IMG/VR virus record: IMGVR_UViG_3300030060_001224
Coordinates: 1 to 44,788 of that record
DNA length: 44,788 nucleotides
Source: a virus
Strand: one strand, 5' to 3'
Shown here one piece after another: positions 38,442 to 44,788 of this stretch. Made by a program: the position numbers and the translations under genes. Positions within the stretch are counted from its first letter, which is position 1; every line of letters begins with the position of its first letter. The notes under the pieces are model-generated. The model did not search any database. It was not told the origin of the DNA and was given only the letters and a program-made list of their open reading frames with translations.

Positions 38442-38896
38442 ACGATGCTCCAATATCCATTAACAGTGACGGTAGCACTCTGCGTAATCGGCCCTGCCGA
38501 CACACCGTTCTCGTCGCTGTCAATCGTGATGTCTGCGCTGATGGTCTGACCGTTCAAGCGGATGATGCTGTTGTTGCCCTTGAAGGGGTAGCGTGTGTCG
38601 GACTCAGACTTGGTGTAGCTGTTAGCCACAGTGAAAGAGTCATACACCACCATCTCGACAACGTCGTTCAATGACGCCGCTGTGACCAGCACCACTGTCG
38701 TGCCGGTGGTGGCGGTGTAGTCCGTTCCCGGCTTCAGCAGCACACCGTTCTGGTAAACATCCATATACAGGCTGTCAGAGTACGTCAGCACCAGAGAGTC
38801 AGAGTCTGATCCGCTGAAGCTCGTCTGCCCCGCAGTCGCCTGATACACGAAGCGGTTGCGGACGCCAAACTCTGGGGATTTACCTATGTATGGCAT
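38438..38896 (-). CDS. Tail fibre-region protein, MPYIGKSP type (152 aa)
   Basis: MPYIGKSPEFGVRNRFVYQA, TSFSGSDSDSLVLTYSDSLY, MDVYQNGVLLKPGTDYTATT, then VVEMVVYDSFTVANS. This order of motifs is widespread in marine phage tail-fibre proteins, where the segment serves as an N-terminal attachment domain. Here it stands alone, followed by a collagen-free tip (NGQTISADITIDSDENGVSA). Structurally related to the product at 41384. Confidence 0.78.
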   Translation of the reverse strand: MPYIGKSPEFGVRNRFVYQATAGQTSFSGSDSDSLVLTYSDSLYMDVYQNGVLLKPGTDYTATTGTTVVLVTAASLNDVVEMVVYDSFTVANSYTKSESDTRYPFKGNNSIIRLNGQTISADITIDSDENGVSAGPITQSATVTVNGYWSIV

Positions 38897-39375
38897 TATC
38901 CATCAATCTCCATGACAACTATGTGTGTGGGTATGGGATTAGAGGTACCTTCCAGATGTCTTCCCAATCTCGTAGTAAGAGAACTGTCGCTATCAGCATT
39001 ATAGTTCCTAAATTGAAGCCCATATGTAATTGCTGACGCAGTCGCAGGGCTATCTAAAACAGTCATTGAAAACGGAAAGAAGTTTGCCGAAACATTCGGA
39101 ACAGAATTACCATGTGCTAGACCGTTTGCACTATCACCTAAATTAGTGCTGTCTCTGAAAATAGTTGCGTACCAACCATCATTTCCATCGTCAGTGCTGA
39201 TTACCCCATTGCAGGTTATAAGAAACTTAGAAGTCGATGAGAATGGCGTTATAGAAACTTGTGCTGTGTTACTTGCCACTTCAAATGTTTGACTAGTGGA
39301 TGTTCTAAGCGAAGTGTCTACGGCAGTTTTAACCTGCAAAACAGTTCCCGGTACTGTAACTCTTGTTAACGCCAT
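38896..39375 (-). CDS. Tail fibre-region protein (159 aa)
   Basis: MALTRVTVPGTVLQVKTAVD, TSQTFEVASNTAQVSITPFS, KFLITCNGVISTDDGNDGWY and a C-terminal PTHIVVMEIDG. The layout (VLQVK..., S.KFLI...., HIVVMEI.G) is of a small beta-sandwich phage protein family, likely receptor-binding tip. TAATG overlap with the next gene. Confidence 0.68.
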   Translation of the reverse strand: MALTRVTVPGTVLQVKTAVDTSLRTSTSQTFEVASNTAQVSITPFSSTSKFLITCNGVISTDDGNDGWYATIFRDSTNLGDSANGLAHGNSVPNVSANFFPFSMTVLDSPATASAITYGLQFRNYNADSDSSLTTRLGRHLEGTSNPIPTHIVVMEIDG

Positions 39376-39387
39376 ATCTACGTTTCC

Positions 39388-39759
39388 TTATGCGTAAGGC
39401 GAGTCGCCCAGCAAGTCAGAATCCCAAGCGGCTTTCAGTTCAGCAATCGTGGTTGCGTTAGTAATCGCTGCCGCTGCGGGTGCGCCACGGAGTTCATTCT
39501 TCGTGGCTACCGACTTCGATTTAGCTGTCGAATCGTCAGCCTCAAGCGCCTTCATGTAGGTTACGTCTTCTGCCTCAAGCAGCGGGGCGCGAACTTCACG
39601 GATTTTATCCTTGAAGATCTCCTTGGCCTTTGCCAGATCCTCACTAATGACGCTGCCATCCAGAGACCATGCACCGCGAAAGTGACGGTCAGAAGGAACG
39701 GTAGCCGTGGAAGCGTCAATCTGGTTCCCGTCCTTGTCTACGATATAGGTTGTCGGCAT
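39388..39759 (-). CDS. Tail fibre assembly-like protein (123 aa)
   Basis: PTTYIVDKDGNQIDASTATV, FRGAWSLDGSVISEDLAKAK, then EIFKDKIREVRAPLLEAEDV: a beta start and long helix, as in phage tail-assembly chaperones (DUF4376-like). C-terminus WDSDLLGDSPYA. Probably helps fold or trim the neighbouring fibres; function inferred from pattern and place. Confidence 0.65.
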   Translation of the reverse strand: MPTTYIVDKDGNQIDASTATVPSDRHFRGAWSLDGSVISEDLAKAKEIFKDKIREVRAPLLEAEDVTYMKALEADDSTAKSKSVATKNELRGAPAAAAITNATTIAELKAAWDSDLLGDSPYA

Positions 39760-39770
39760 TTTCTGCTCCT

Positions 39771-40232
39771 CTAAGCTGCCAGTTCATCAGAGATACGCCA
39801 TGCGTTTCTCCACTCGCGTGTCCCCGGAAGCTGCTGCTTCCGACAGATCACCATCTTCGGGCGGTTGCCCTCGTCCCACGACTGCCATACAGACTGTGGT
39901 ACGTCCTTCTGGATGAGGTATTCGATAGCCTCTTCTTCGGTCATCGGCCCCATCGGTTCTGTGTCATGCAGCAAGTAGCCGCGTGTGTGTTTCTTGAAGT
40001 CGGGCTGCGCCTCGTCCTTCGCTAATTCCCAGTATACCCAAACCGGCGGCAATATCCCACCCTGCAACGCACAGGCCATCCAGTTGGGGTCCGGCACCAA
40101 TATCTTGGCGCACTCGTCTAGGCTGTCTTCGTATACGACACGATAGTCTGACTGCACACCGTCAAGGTTTTCTTTGGCCCAACAGAGCCTATCCCATAGA
40201 TGTGTGCCTTGAAACTCTGGGGTCACTGTCAT
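39771..40232 (-). CDS. Hypothetical tail-region protein (153 aa)
   Basis: Begins MTVTPEFQGTHLWDRLCWAK, with a helical, tryptophan-rich, more soluble-looking composition than its neighbours (YRVVYEDSLDECAKILVPDP, VYWELAKDEAQPDFKKHTRG, REWRNAWRISDELAA). I associate this pattern with uncharacterised marine phage proteins beside fibre genes. Non-fibre composition suggests an assembly or enzyme role. ATGA-coupled to copy C through the GDLA junction. Confidence 0.65.
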   Translation of the reverse strand: MTVTPEFQGTHLWDRLCWAKENLDGVQSDYRVVYEDSLDECAKILVPDPNWMACALQGGILPPVWVYWELAKDEAQPDFKKHTRGYLLHDTEPMGPMTEEEAIEYLIQKDVPQSVWQSWDEGNRPKMVICRKQQLPGTREWRNAWRISDELAA

Positions 40233-40618
40233 GCGAGGTCTCCTAATATACTACAAGAAAAACTATTGGCATCACCCAAAGTTATAGTAGTAGTCGACGT
40301 TAACTTTGTAGAAATACTCATGGTTGATGATGTTCTTGAAGGTGTTTCAATGGTAAAAATAAAGGTATTGTTAGTGCTACCGTTTCGTGATGCAGTGTAA
40401 GTGTAATTAGCATTCGTGAAAGAATTAGTTACTGCAAGGGTAGCCAATCCACTGCCATCATCAGTTGTGCTAGAATTATTGAGACTATCAAGAACAGAAT
40501 GGTCTGACCCATTAAGATGGAGATGGTGTTTCGCACCACCCTTCACAACAAAATTCGTAGCCAGCGAACCCGCAGTCGAGTGCGTCAGGGTATCTGCTTT
40601 GAGTGTACCGAATGCCAT
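40229..40618 (-). CDS. GDLA-family short tail protein, copy C (129 aa)
   Basis: MAFGTLKADTLTHSTAG, ATNFVVKGGAKHHLHLNGSD, VLDSLNNSSTTDDGSGLATL, threonine/serine-rich variable part, end SILGDLA. Lacks the AKxWV tryptophan (AKHHLHL). Its GDLA codons read GGAGACCTCGCA and overlap the start of the 39771 gene. Confidence 0.77.
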   Translation of the reverse strand: MAFGTLKADTLTHSTAGSLATNFVVKGGAKHHLHLNGSDHSVLDSLNNSSTTDDGSGLATLAVTNSFTNANYTYTASRNGSTNNTFIFTIETPSRTSSTMSISTKLTSTTTITLGDANSFSCSILGDLA

Positions 40619-41037
40619 TATGCGAGGTCTCCTATAATTACAGTATAGTTATTGGCACTATCTGTATCATTGCTTGACCCAAAAGCATAATTACCAAAGG
40701 AGCCTGTGGCAAAAGTACCAAAGCCACCTACATATTGATTTGAAAAATTTGTATAGGCTGTACCTGCGGCTGAGTTTTGAAAGTAAGAACCAGCGTAATC
40801 ATCATTTCCCATATTGTTAGTAAAGCTAATAGGATACGTCTGTCCAGTACCTGCATCTGTCAAACTACTAATGTTAAACGAATCCCTAGCCGCAGTGGTT
40901 GTTATCCCTGTATAATTTACCCAAGCCTTCGTCAGCCCCTGCTGCAAGTTTGTGGTCGTCGAGTTGCCTTCACCCGTGACTGCAATAGAGCCAGCAGTGC
41001 TAGTACCCGTCAGCGTGTTTACAAGAATGGTACTCAT
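40618..41037 (-). CDS. GDLA-family short tail protein, copy B (139 aa)
   Basis: MSTILVNTLTGTSTAGSIAV, TGEGNSTTTNLQQGLTKAWV, AARDSFNISSLTDAGTGQTY, SFTNNMGNDDYAGSYF, end VIIGDLA. N-terminal region nearly identical to copy E. TAATG junction with copy C. Confidence 0.78.
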   Translation of the reverse strand: MSTILVNTLTGTSTAGSIAVTGEGNSTTTNLQQGLTKAWVNYTGITTTAARDSFNISSLTDAGTGQTYPISFTNNMGNDDYAGSYFQNSAAGTAYTNFSNQYVGGFGTFATGSFGNYAFGSSNDTDSANNYTVIIGDLA

Positions 41038-41387
41038 GCGAGGTCTCCGTGAACGGTGCTACTAACAGGTTTATCTTGCAAAGAGCCGGCATGCCCCGCA
41101 CTGTCCACTCTATGAGATGATGTCGTGGTAGAAAGAATGTAAGTAAAGCCGATGGTGCTAGTGCCAAACCTAGTGCTTGAATATACGTTAATAGCGGCAG
41201 AAAAGTTATTTGTGTAGTTTGTATCAAAAGTGCCTGTGCCTTGATCAGTAATACTGCTTACGTTAAAACCGCTGTCTAGTACGGCATCAGTGCCGTGTGC
41301 AGAGCCACACTTTGCAGCCTGTTGATTAGTCAGCGTAGCCGCACCGCCGCCTGTACTCTGAATGGTATCTGCCTTTAACGTACTCAT
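41034..41387 (-). CDS. GDLA-family short tail protein, copy A (117 aa)
   Basis: MSTLKADTIQSTGGGAATLT, NQQAAKCGSAHGTDAVLDSG, FNVSSITDQGTGTFDTNYTN, end VHGDLA. First of the six copies in transcription order. ATGA overlaps on both sides. Confidence 0.77.
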   Translation of the reverse strand: MSTLKADTIQSTGGGAATLTNQQAAKCGSAHGTDAVLDSGFNVSSITDQGTGTFDTNYTNNFSAAINVYSSTRFGTSTIGFTYILSTTTSSHRVDSAGHAGSLQDKPVSSTVHGDLA

Positions 41388-41833
41388 AGCGTCACCAATG
41401 TCCCGCCGCTTTCAACGGTCAGGGTCACGCCACTGGCTACAGTGAACGGGCCTGTCACGTTTGCGTTCTCGGTTGCAAGAATGGTTGTGTCGGCAGTCAA
41501 TGACTGTGCGTTGGTGCGGAACAAACCACCGGCCTTGAAGTTGCCCTTGTTCTGTGCGGCAGGAGTAACAGACCCCACAGAAGTGCCAAGATATATGACG
41601 AAGATGTTGCCAGTGCCGCTGGATGGGGCGGCAGTAAAGGTTAGCGTCGTGCCGTTAGGGACAGTGTAAGCATCAACGCTTTCTTGTACGACACCATCTA
41701 CAGATACAACGATGTCCTCTTGAGTAACCGTTTGGTTCAGCGTAAACGTCGTAGTTGAACCATCTCCATTGAACTCTTGCGTGGCAGGCCGAGCCTGAAA
41801 GCTGGTTGACGGTGGGTTACCTATAAAGGGCAT
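41384..41833 (-). CDS. Tail fibre-region protein, MPFIGNPP type (149 aa)
   Basis: PFIGNPPSTSFQARPATQEF, NGDGSTTTFTLNQTV, EDIVVSVDGVVQESVDAYTV, LFRTNAQSLTADTTILATEN and TGPFTVASGVTLTVESGGTL: typical phage tail-fibre segments with a short beta tip. Related in plan to the 38438 product. TGATG overlap with the upstream gene. Confidence 0.78.
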   Translation of the reverse strand: MPFIGNPPSTSFQARPATQEFNGDGSTTTFTLNQTVTQEDIVVSVDGVVQESVDAYTVPNGTTLTFTAAPSSGTGNIFVIYLGTSVGSVTPAAQNKGNFKAGGLFRTNAQSLTADTTILATENANVTGPFTVASGVTLTVESGGTLVTL

Positions 41834-42162
41834 CAGGTGATCTCCATGATACTCGCCACGGTGTCGAGGCTGTTTGCCGTATTAGACTGCACGATCAGGC
41901 TGTGACCCGTTTCCATCACGATCTTGTTACCAGCCATGTATTCAAAGCTGGATGCCGCAGGAATAGGTATGTCCTTCGCCAGGAACACCATGTCACCCGC
42001 GTTGAGCTTGATGTCAGCGGTGATTTGAGAAGATGAGGTGTTCGCCAGCGTCAGACCAATTACAACCGTAGTGGTAGAACTTGGCACGGTATAGACAGCC
42101 ATGTCAGAGTTGGCACTGCTGCTATCACCGTTAAACACCTTGTTTTTGAAGGTATTAGCCAT
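41833..42162 (-). CDS. Small tail or virion protein (109 aa)
   Basis: ANTFKNKVFNGDSSSANSDM, AVYTVPSSTTTVVIGLTLAN, ITADIKLNAGDMVFLAKDIP, then a VMETGHSLIVQSNTANSLD segment. All-beta, resembles phage proteins described as tail or decoration-like in marine phages. Function unassigned. Confidence 0.7.
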   Translation of the reverse strand: MANTFKNKVFNGDSSSANSDMAVYTVPSSTTTVVIGLTLANTSSSQITADIKLNAGDMVFLAKDIPIPAASSFEYMAGNKIVMETGHSLIVQSNTANSLDTVASIMEIT

Positions 42163-42171
42163 GATCTACCC

Positions 42172-42624
42172 CTATCCTACATCGTCAAGCAAAGCACATA
42201 CGATGACCTCTGCGGTGGATGCAGACGAAATAGCGTGAATGTCGGCAACTGTCGTGTTTGGCAGTCTAGCTGCAAAAGCCTCGCTTGGGCCGATGGTGAT
42301 GCCATCAGTTGCGCTAGAAGATGCAGTCCCTGCGTCTAAGACGACGTAGATGCTACGACTGTTCGTATCAACATTCTTGATGAATAAGAACTTAACCTTG
42401 TCACCAGTTGCCACAGCCGTTGGCGCAGTGTCGTCGTCCACAGCCGTATAGTCTGTATAGTTACCAGCGATAAGATCAGTGCTTGAATTAGATACACTGG
42501 TCTTTTTGTAATACCACTTATCGTTAGCGTCTTCTGGGGTGACAGTCATACTCGCCGAGAAAGTTTTGGCAATCTCGTCTGGCAAAACTGTCGCCTGTAT
42601 CGTTACGGAAGCATCATTTGCCAT
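42172..42624 (-). CDS. Beta-rich structural protein (150 aa)
   Basis: ANDASVTIQATVLPDEIAKT, WYYKKTSVSNSSTDLIAGNY, VKFLFIKNVDTNSRSIYVVL, DGITIGPSEAFAARLPNT. A common marine phage structural family by pattern. Possible minor virion protein. Confidence 0.7.
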   Translation of the reverse strand: MANDASVTIQATVLPDEIAKTFSASMTVTPEDANDKWYYKKTSVSNSSTDLIAGNYTDYTAVDDDTAPTAVATGDKVKFLFIKNVDTNSRSIYVVLDAGTASSSATDGITIGPSEAFAARLPNTTVADIHAISSASTAEVIVCALLDDVG

Positions 42625-42636
42625 GCTGTACTCCTA

Positions 42637-43149
42637 TCATCCAAGGGCGATTGCTAAAGCGGTGGCCTGCCCTGCCACCTCTGTATTGTCGGCTACATTG
42701 AACGAAGAACCAACTGCCGTAACCGCTGCACCTGATCCAGCACCATCGCAAAACACGATATCCGTTGTGCCATTTGGAATAGAAACCGTAGCTCCACTGC
42801 CTTGCTGAATGGTCGCGCTACGACTTCCAGAAAGAGAGTTTTTGATTACAAAGAACTTGGTAGCCGTATTCGGCGCGATAGTCACCACGTTGGTGCCGCC
42901 CAAATCTGAACCACTGTCTTTAAGGTTGATGACCGAGAACATGCCGACTTGTACGTTGCTCTGACCAGATGTTGGCGATGCGGCACGGATGGTGAGATCT
43001 GTTGTCAGATCGGACGCCGTCAAATCAGTGGCGCCCGTGACTCTATCAAAAATGTCGAAGTTAAAATTTGTAACATCACCCCAAGAACCTGACAGTTCTC
43101 CTGTAGCAGGTTTTTCAATGCCCAAATTTGTACTAAACGAACTAGCCAT
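42637..43149 (-). CDS. Structural protein, tail fibre N-terminal type (170 aa)
   Basis: ASSFSTNLGIEKPATGELSG, SWGDVTNFNFDIFDRVTGAT, KFFVIKNSLSGSRSATIQQG and a C-terminal SSFNVADNTEVAGQATA. The LGIEKPATGExSGxWGDxxNxN motif is frequent in phage tail-fibre anchors. Here it is a short separate gene. Confidence 0.75.
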   Translation of the reverse strand: MASSFSTNLGIEKPATGELSGSWGDVTNFNFDIFDRVTGATDLTASDLTTDLTIRAASPTSGQSNVQVGMFSVINLKDSGSDLGGTNVVTIAPNTATKFFVIKNSLSGSRSATIQQGSGATVSIPNGTTDIVFCDGAGSGAAVTAVGSSFNVADNTEVAGQATALAIALG

Positions 43150-43158
43150 GTATTGCTC

Positions 43159-43848
43159 CTACGCCGCTATCTCTGTCCAATCAGGATTCTGCGAGGGTGT
43201 CTCATCAGACCAGGATGGAGATGCTGTCGTTATATCCGTCCAATTAGGAGTCTGGCTAGGCACAATACTCGTATAGACGAGAACTATACCAGCATTTGCT
43301 GTTGCTGTAACCCCTGTTACTAAATACTTGGATTCTAAGGTAACTGTACCTGTTGCGCCAGTAGCCGCTTGCCCCGTAAGGGAAAGCACCGAAGTGCCGG
43401 TGACAGTCTCGGAACCCAATGCGCTTGTGCCAGCAACACCGGTGACAGTAACCAACGCCCCTGCGGTAACAGATTCGTCACCAAAGCTGACCGTTGCAGT
43501 GACACCCACACCGGTGAGATTTGCAGAACAATTCGTTTGCTCTTCACCTAGAGCGGTAGTGCCTACAACATTTGTGGGAGAAACAAGAGCGGTGCCTGTT
43601 ACAGTCTCTGAACCAACGGCACTCGTTGCAAATACGCCTGTAGCACTAACTAAGGCAGAGGCAGTAACTGTTTCAGAGCCTAGCGTAGTAGTGGCAGCTA
43701 AACCCGTTACAGGAATAGAAACAGATATAACAACTGATTCGTTGCCTAACGCGGTAGTAGCGGCAACTCCAGTGACAACGACGGGTATGGCTTGGTTCCA
43801 AGCACCCTGACCCCAAGTACCTCGACCCCAACCCGTAATGTTTGCCAA
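43159..43848 (-). CDS. Repeat-rich structural protein (229 aa)
   Basis: Begins WGRGTWGQGAWNQ, then about six or seven repeats of 22 residues with the form VTGVAATTALGSETVTASAL, diverging towards the end, and a C-terminal part with repeated PxWxD units (PNWTDITTASPSWSDET, NPDWTEIAA). The repeats are beta-rich and could build a fibre shaft or surface spike. DNA of the repeats is degenerate. Confidence 0.75.
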   Translation of the reverse strand: MANITGWGRGTWGQGAWNQAIPVVVTGVAATTALGNESVVISVSIPVTGLAATTTLGSETVTASALVSATGVFATSAVGSETVTGTALVSPTNVVGTTALGEEQTNCSANLTGVGVTATVSFGDESVTAGALVTVTGVAGTSALGSETVTGTSVLSLTGQAATGATGTVTLESKYLVTGVTATANAGIVLVYTSIVPSQTPNWTDITTASPSWSDETPSQNPDWTEIAA

Positions 43849-43860
43849 TGAACTACTCCA

Positions 43861-44313
43861 TTACGCTATACGGATAATGGCGTTACTGGCATCTGCTGTT
43901 GGGAACTGAACGGTGAAAGTGCCTGACGTTGATGTTTTGTTAGACGTAAAGTCCAACACAGCAACAGCCTTATTGCTGTTCGTACTGTTGTAGATCAACG
44001 CTCCCATCGCAGTGATGGTTGCCGTAGTAAAGCTAAGATCCGCAAAATCAGTAAATGCAGTCGTTCCAGAGGTGGTGGGAGCAACCTTTGTAAGAGTGCC
44101 ACCTCCAGTGGCGTATGTGCCACTTGATGCTACTTCACCAGTGGTTGTAAACGCCGTGGTTGTCGCGCCTAGTGTAGCTGTAGTGCTAGACTTACCGCCG
44201 CTACTTTCCGCGTAGAGAGCCAGCTTAAAAGCGTTTCCATTTGTCGCAAAATTATGCGTGCCCAGCATCAGCTCTTGTTTAAACGCTGTGCACATTGCTT
44301 GTGTTATCGCCAT
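43861..44313 (-). CDS. Structural protein, MAITQAMCT family (150 aa)
   Basis: AITQAMCTAFKQELMLGTHN, AFKLALYAESSGGKSSTTAT, YATGGGTLTKVAPTTSGTTA, TATITAMGALIYNSTNSNKA and TVQFPTADASNAIIRIA. This is a very frequent marine phage virion protein pattern. Exact position in the particle is not known to me. TAATG overlap with the upstream gene. Confidence 0.8.
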   Translation of the reverse strand: MAITQAMCTAFKQELMLGTHNFATNGNAFKLALYAESSGGKSSTTATLGATTTAFTTTGEVASSGTYATGGGTLTKVAPTTSGTTAFTDFADLSFTTATITAMGALIYNSTNSNKAVAVLDFTSNKTSTSGTFTVQFPTADASNAIIRIA

Positions 44314-44600
44314 TACAGCCTCCCTATAGCATCAGCCAACTCATGTTGACCGGCTTCACGAACTTTCGCGCAAATTGTAGCACGTTCCTCCTTTCTAGCC
44401 AACTCCACATAGTATTGGACTAAATTTCGGACTCGATCCTTAAAGGCTTCAGCTTGGAGACGAATGGGTTCTGGTGCTTCGTTAGAAACATACATGATCT
44501 TGTTTGCTGCCATGTCGGCAATCTGATCATTTGATAACCCACCATTATCAGATGTAACAACATCCACCGCACCAATTGACGCCACATTCACTTCAAACAT
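44313..44600 (-). CDS. Small helical hypothetical protein (95 aa)
   Basis: Two start codons (44606 and 44600); the second has GGGAGG at better spacing. MFEVNVASIGAVDVVTSDNG, a helix region IADMAANKIMYVSNEAPEPI, then coiled coil-like NLVQYYVELARKEERATICA. This pattern is common upstream of structural genes in marine phages. Function unknown. Confidence 0.7.
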   Translation of the reverse strand: MFEVNVASIGAVDVVTSDNGGLSNDQIADMAANKIMYVSNEAPEPIRLQAEAFKDRVRNLVQYYVELARKEERATICAKVREAGQHELADAIGRL

Positions 44601-44788
44601 TGTCATGCCTCCCAAAAATGATCGGATCTGATTCAACAGGCTCTGGCGGATCTATCTCTGACTGCTTCGTTATCAACAGATTGCCGTCTTGAACTGTCTG
44701 AACCAACGGATCATCCAGTCTGTGATACCCATACAGCTTCTCGTTGTCGGGTACATTTGTGTCCAACAAACTAGATCGGCTCGCCACC
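44593..44788 (-). CDS. C-terminal part of a gene entering from the right edge
   Basis: Open to the right edge; no convincing start is visible (an in-frame GTG lies at 44787). Visible residues include SSLLDTNVPDNEKLYGYHRL, DDPLVQTVQDGNLLITKQSE and EPVESDPIIFGRHDNV. The 3-prime end overlaps the next gene by eight bases. Product unknown, position suggests a virion protein. Confidence 0.5.
   Translation of the reverse strand, partial: VASRSSLLDTNVPDNEKLYGYHRLDDPLVQTVQDGNLLITKQSEIDPPEPVESDPIIFGRHDNV

Noticed and set aside
37286-41387. Pseudogene fragments of one long tail fibre
   Set aside because: Each short frame has its own start, a conserved C-terminal GDLA, a coupled ribosome binding site and precise overlaps, which fits intact separate genes better than decay.
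1-44788. tRNA genes
   Set aside because: The intergenic stretches are few, and none shows a cloverleaf or T-loop GTTCRA pattern that I could support.

Overview
The window is part of a tailed double-stranded DNA phage genome, almost certainly from an uncultured marine or aquatic virus with podovirus-type (P22-like) morphology. The evidence is a portal, a large and a small terminase subunit, a P22 gp10-like tail protein, large internal virion proteins, a T4-type lysozyme, a family A DNA polymerase, and many short tail proteins of types I associate with marine phages. By eye the base composition is near 50 percent GC, which points away from very AT-rich hosts such as SAR11. An alphaproteobacterial host, for example SAR116 or Roseobacter relatives, is only an inference. 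No integrase, CI-type repressor, tRNA, CRISPR array or insertion sequence was recognised. No major capsid protein is visible. The portal runs off the left edge and structural genes run off the right edge on the same strand, so the capsid and scaffold genes probably lie in the missing part of a circular or circularly permuted map.

Layout. 1-5915 (minus): head and packaging block in the order HlyC-like acyltransferase, a 594-residue proline/glutamine-rich protein, TerL, two tiny proteins and the portal. 5916-6318: divergent control region with a G-quadruplex motif and a promoter overlapping a perfect inverted repeat. 6319-9696 (plus): small early genes, several of them separate transcription units with a hairpin terminator, in two places a TCCCGAA array, a sigma70-like promoter and a near-identical TGGAGGACTAAATG-type leader. 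9693-10719 (minus): VRR-NUC nuclease and small terminase. 10720-11057: iteron-like repeats and a promoter. 11058-15434 (plus): a tightly overlapping run of 16 mostly tiny genes plus a DNA cytosine methyltransferase. 15464-18718 (minus): SNF2-like helicase operon ending in an XF1762-like protein and a PAPS-reductase-like enzyme.

18800-26203 (plus): replication block with an SSB-like protein, a TOTE-type archaeo-eukaryotic primase, an AlpA-like DNA-binding protein, a UvrD-like helicase and DNA polymerase I. 26189-44788 (minus): lysis and late structural block (lysozyme, two very large internal virion proteins, tail hub, then about 18 short tail or fibre proteins).

The parts that most deserve follow-up are: (1) a cassette array of six paralogous roughly 120-residue tail proteins, each ending in GDLA, whose GDLA codons form a conserved junction that also carries the ribosome binding site of the next gene; (2) dispersed TCCCGAA heptamer arrays between terminators and promoters, one of which has been absorbed into the C-terminus of the VRR-NUC protein; (3) a repeated early leader with exactly complementary 10-base trailers downstream of the genes; (4) SSB-type DIPF tails on both the SSB-like protein and the primase; (5) a HlyC-like protein in the packaging block; (6) the Leu762-type DNA polymerase.
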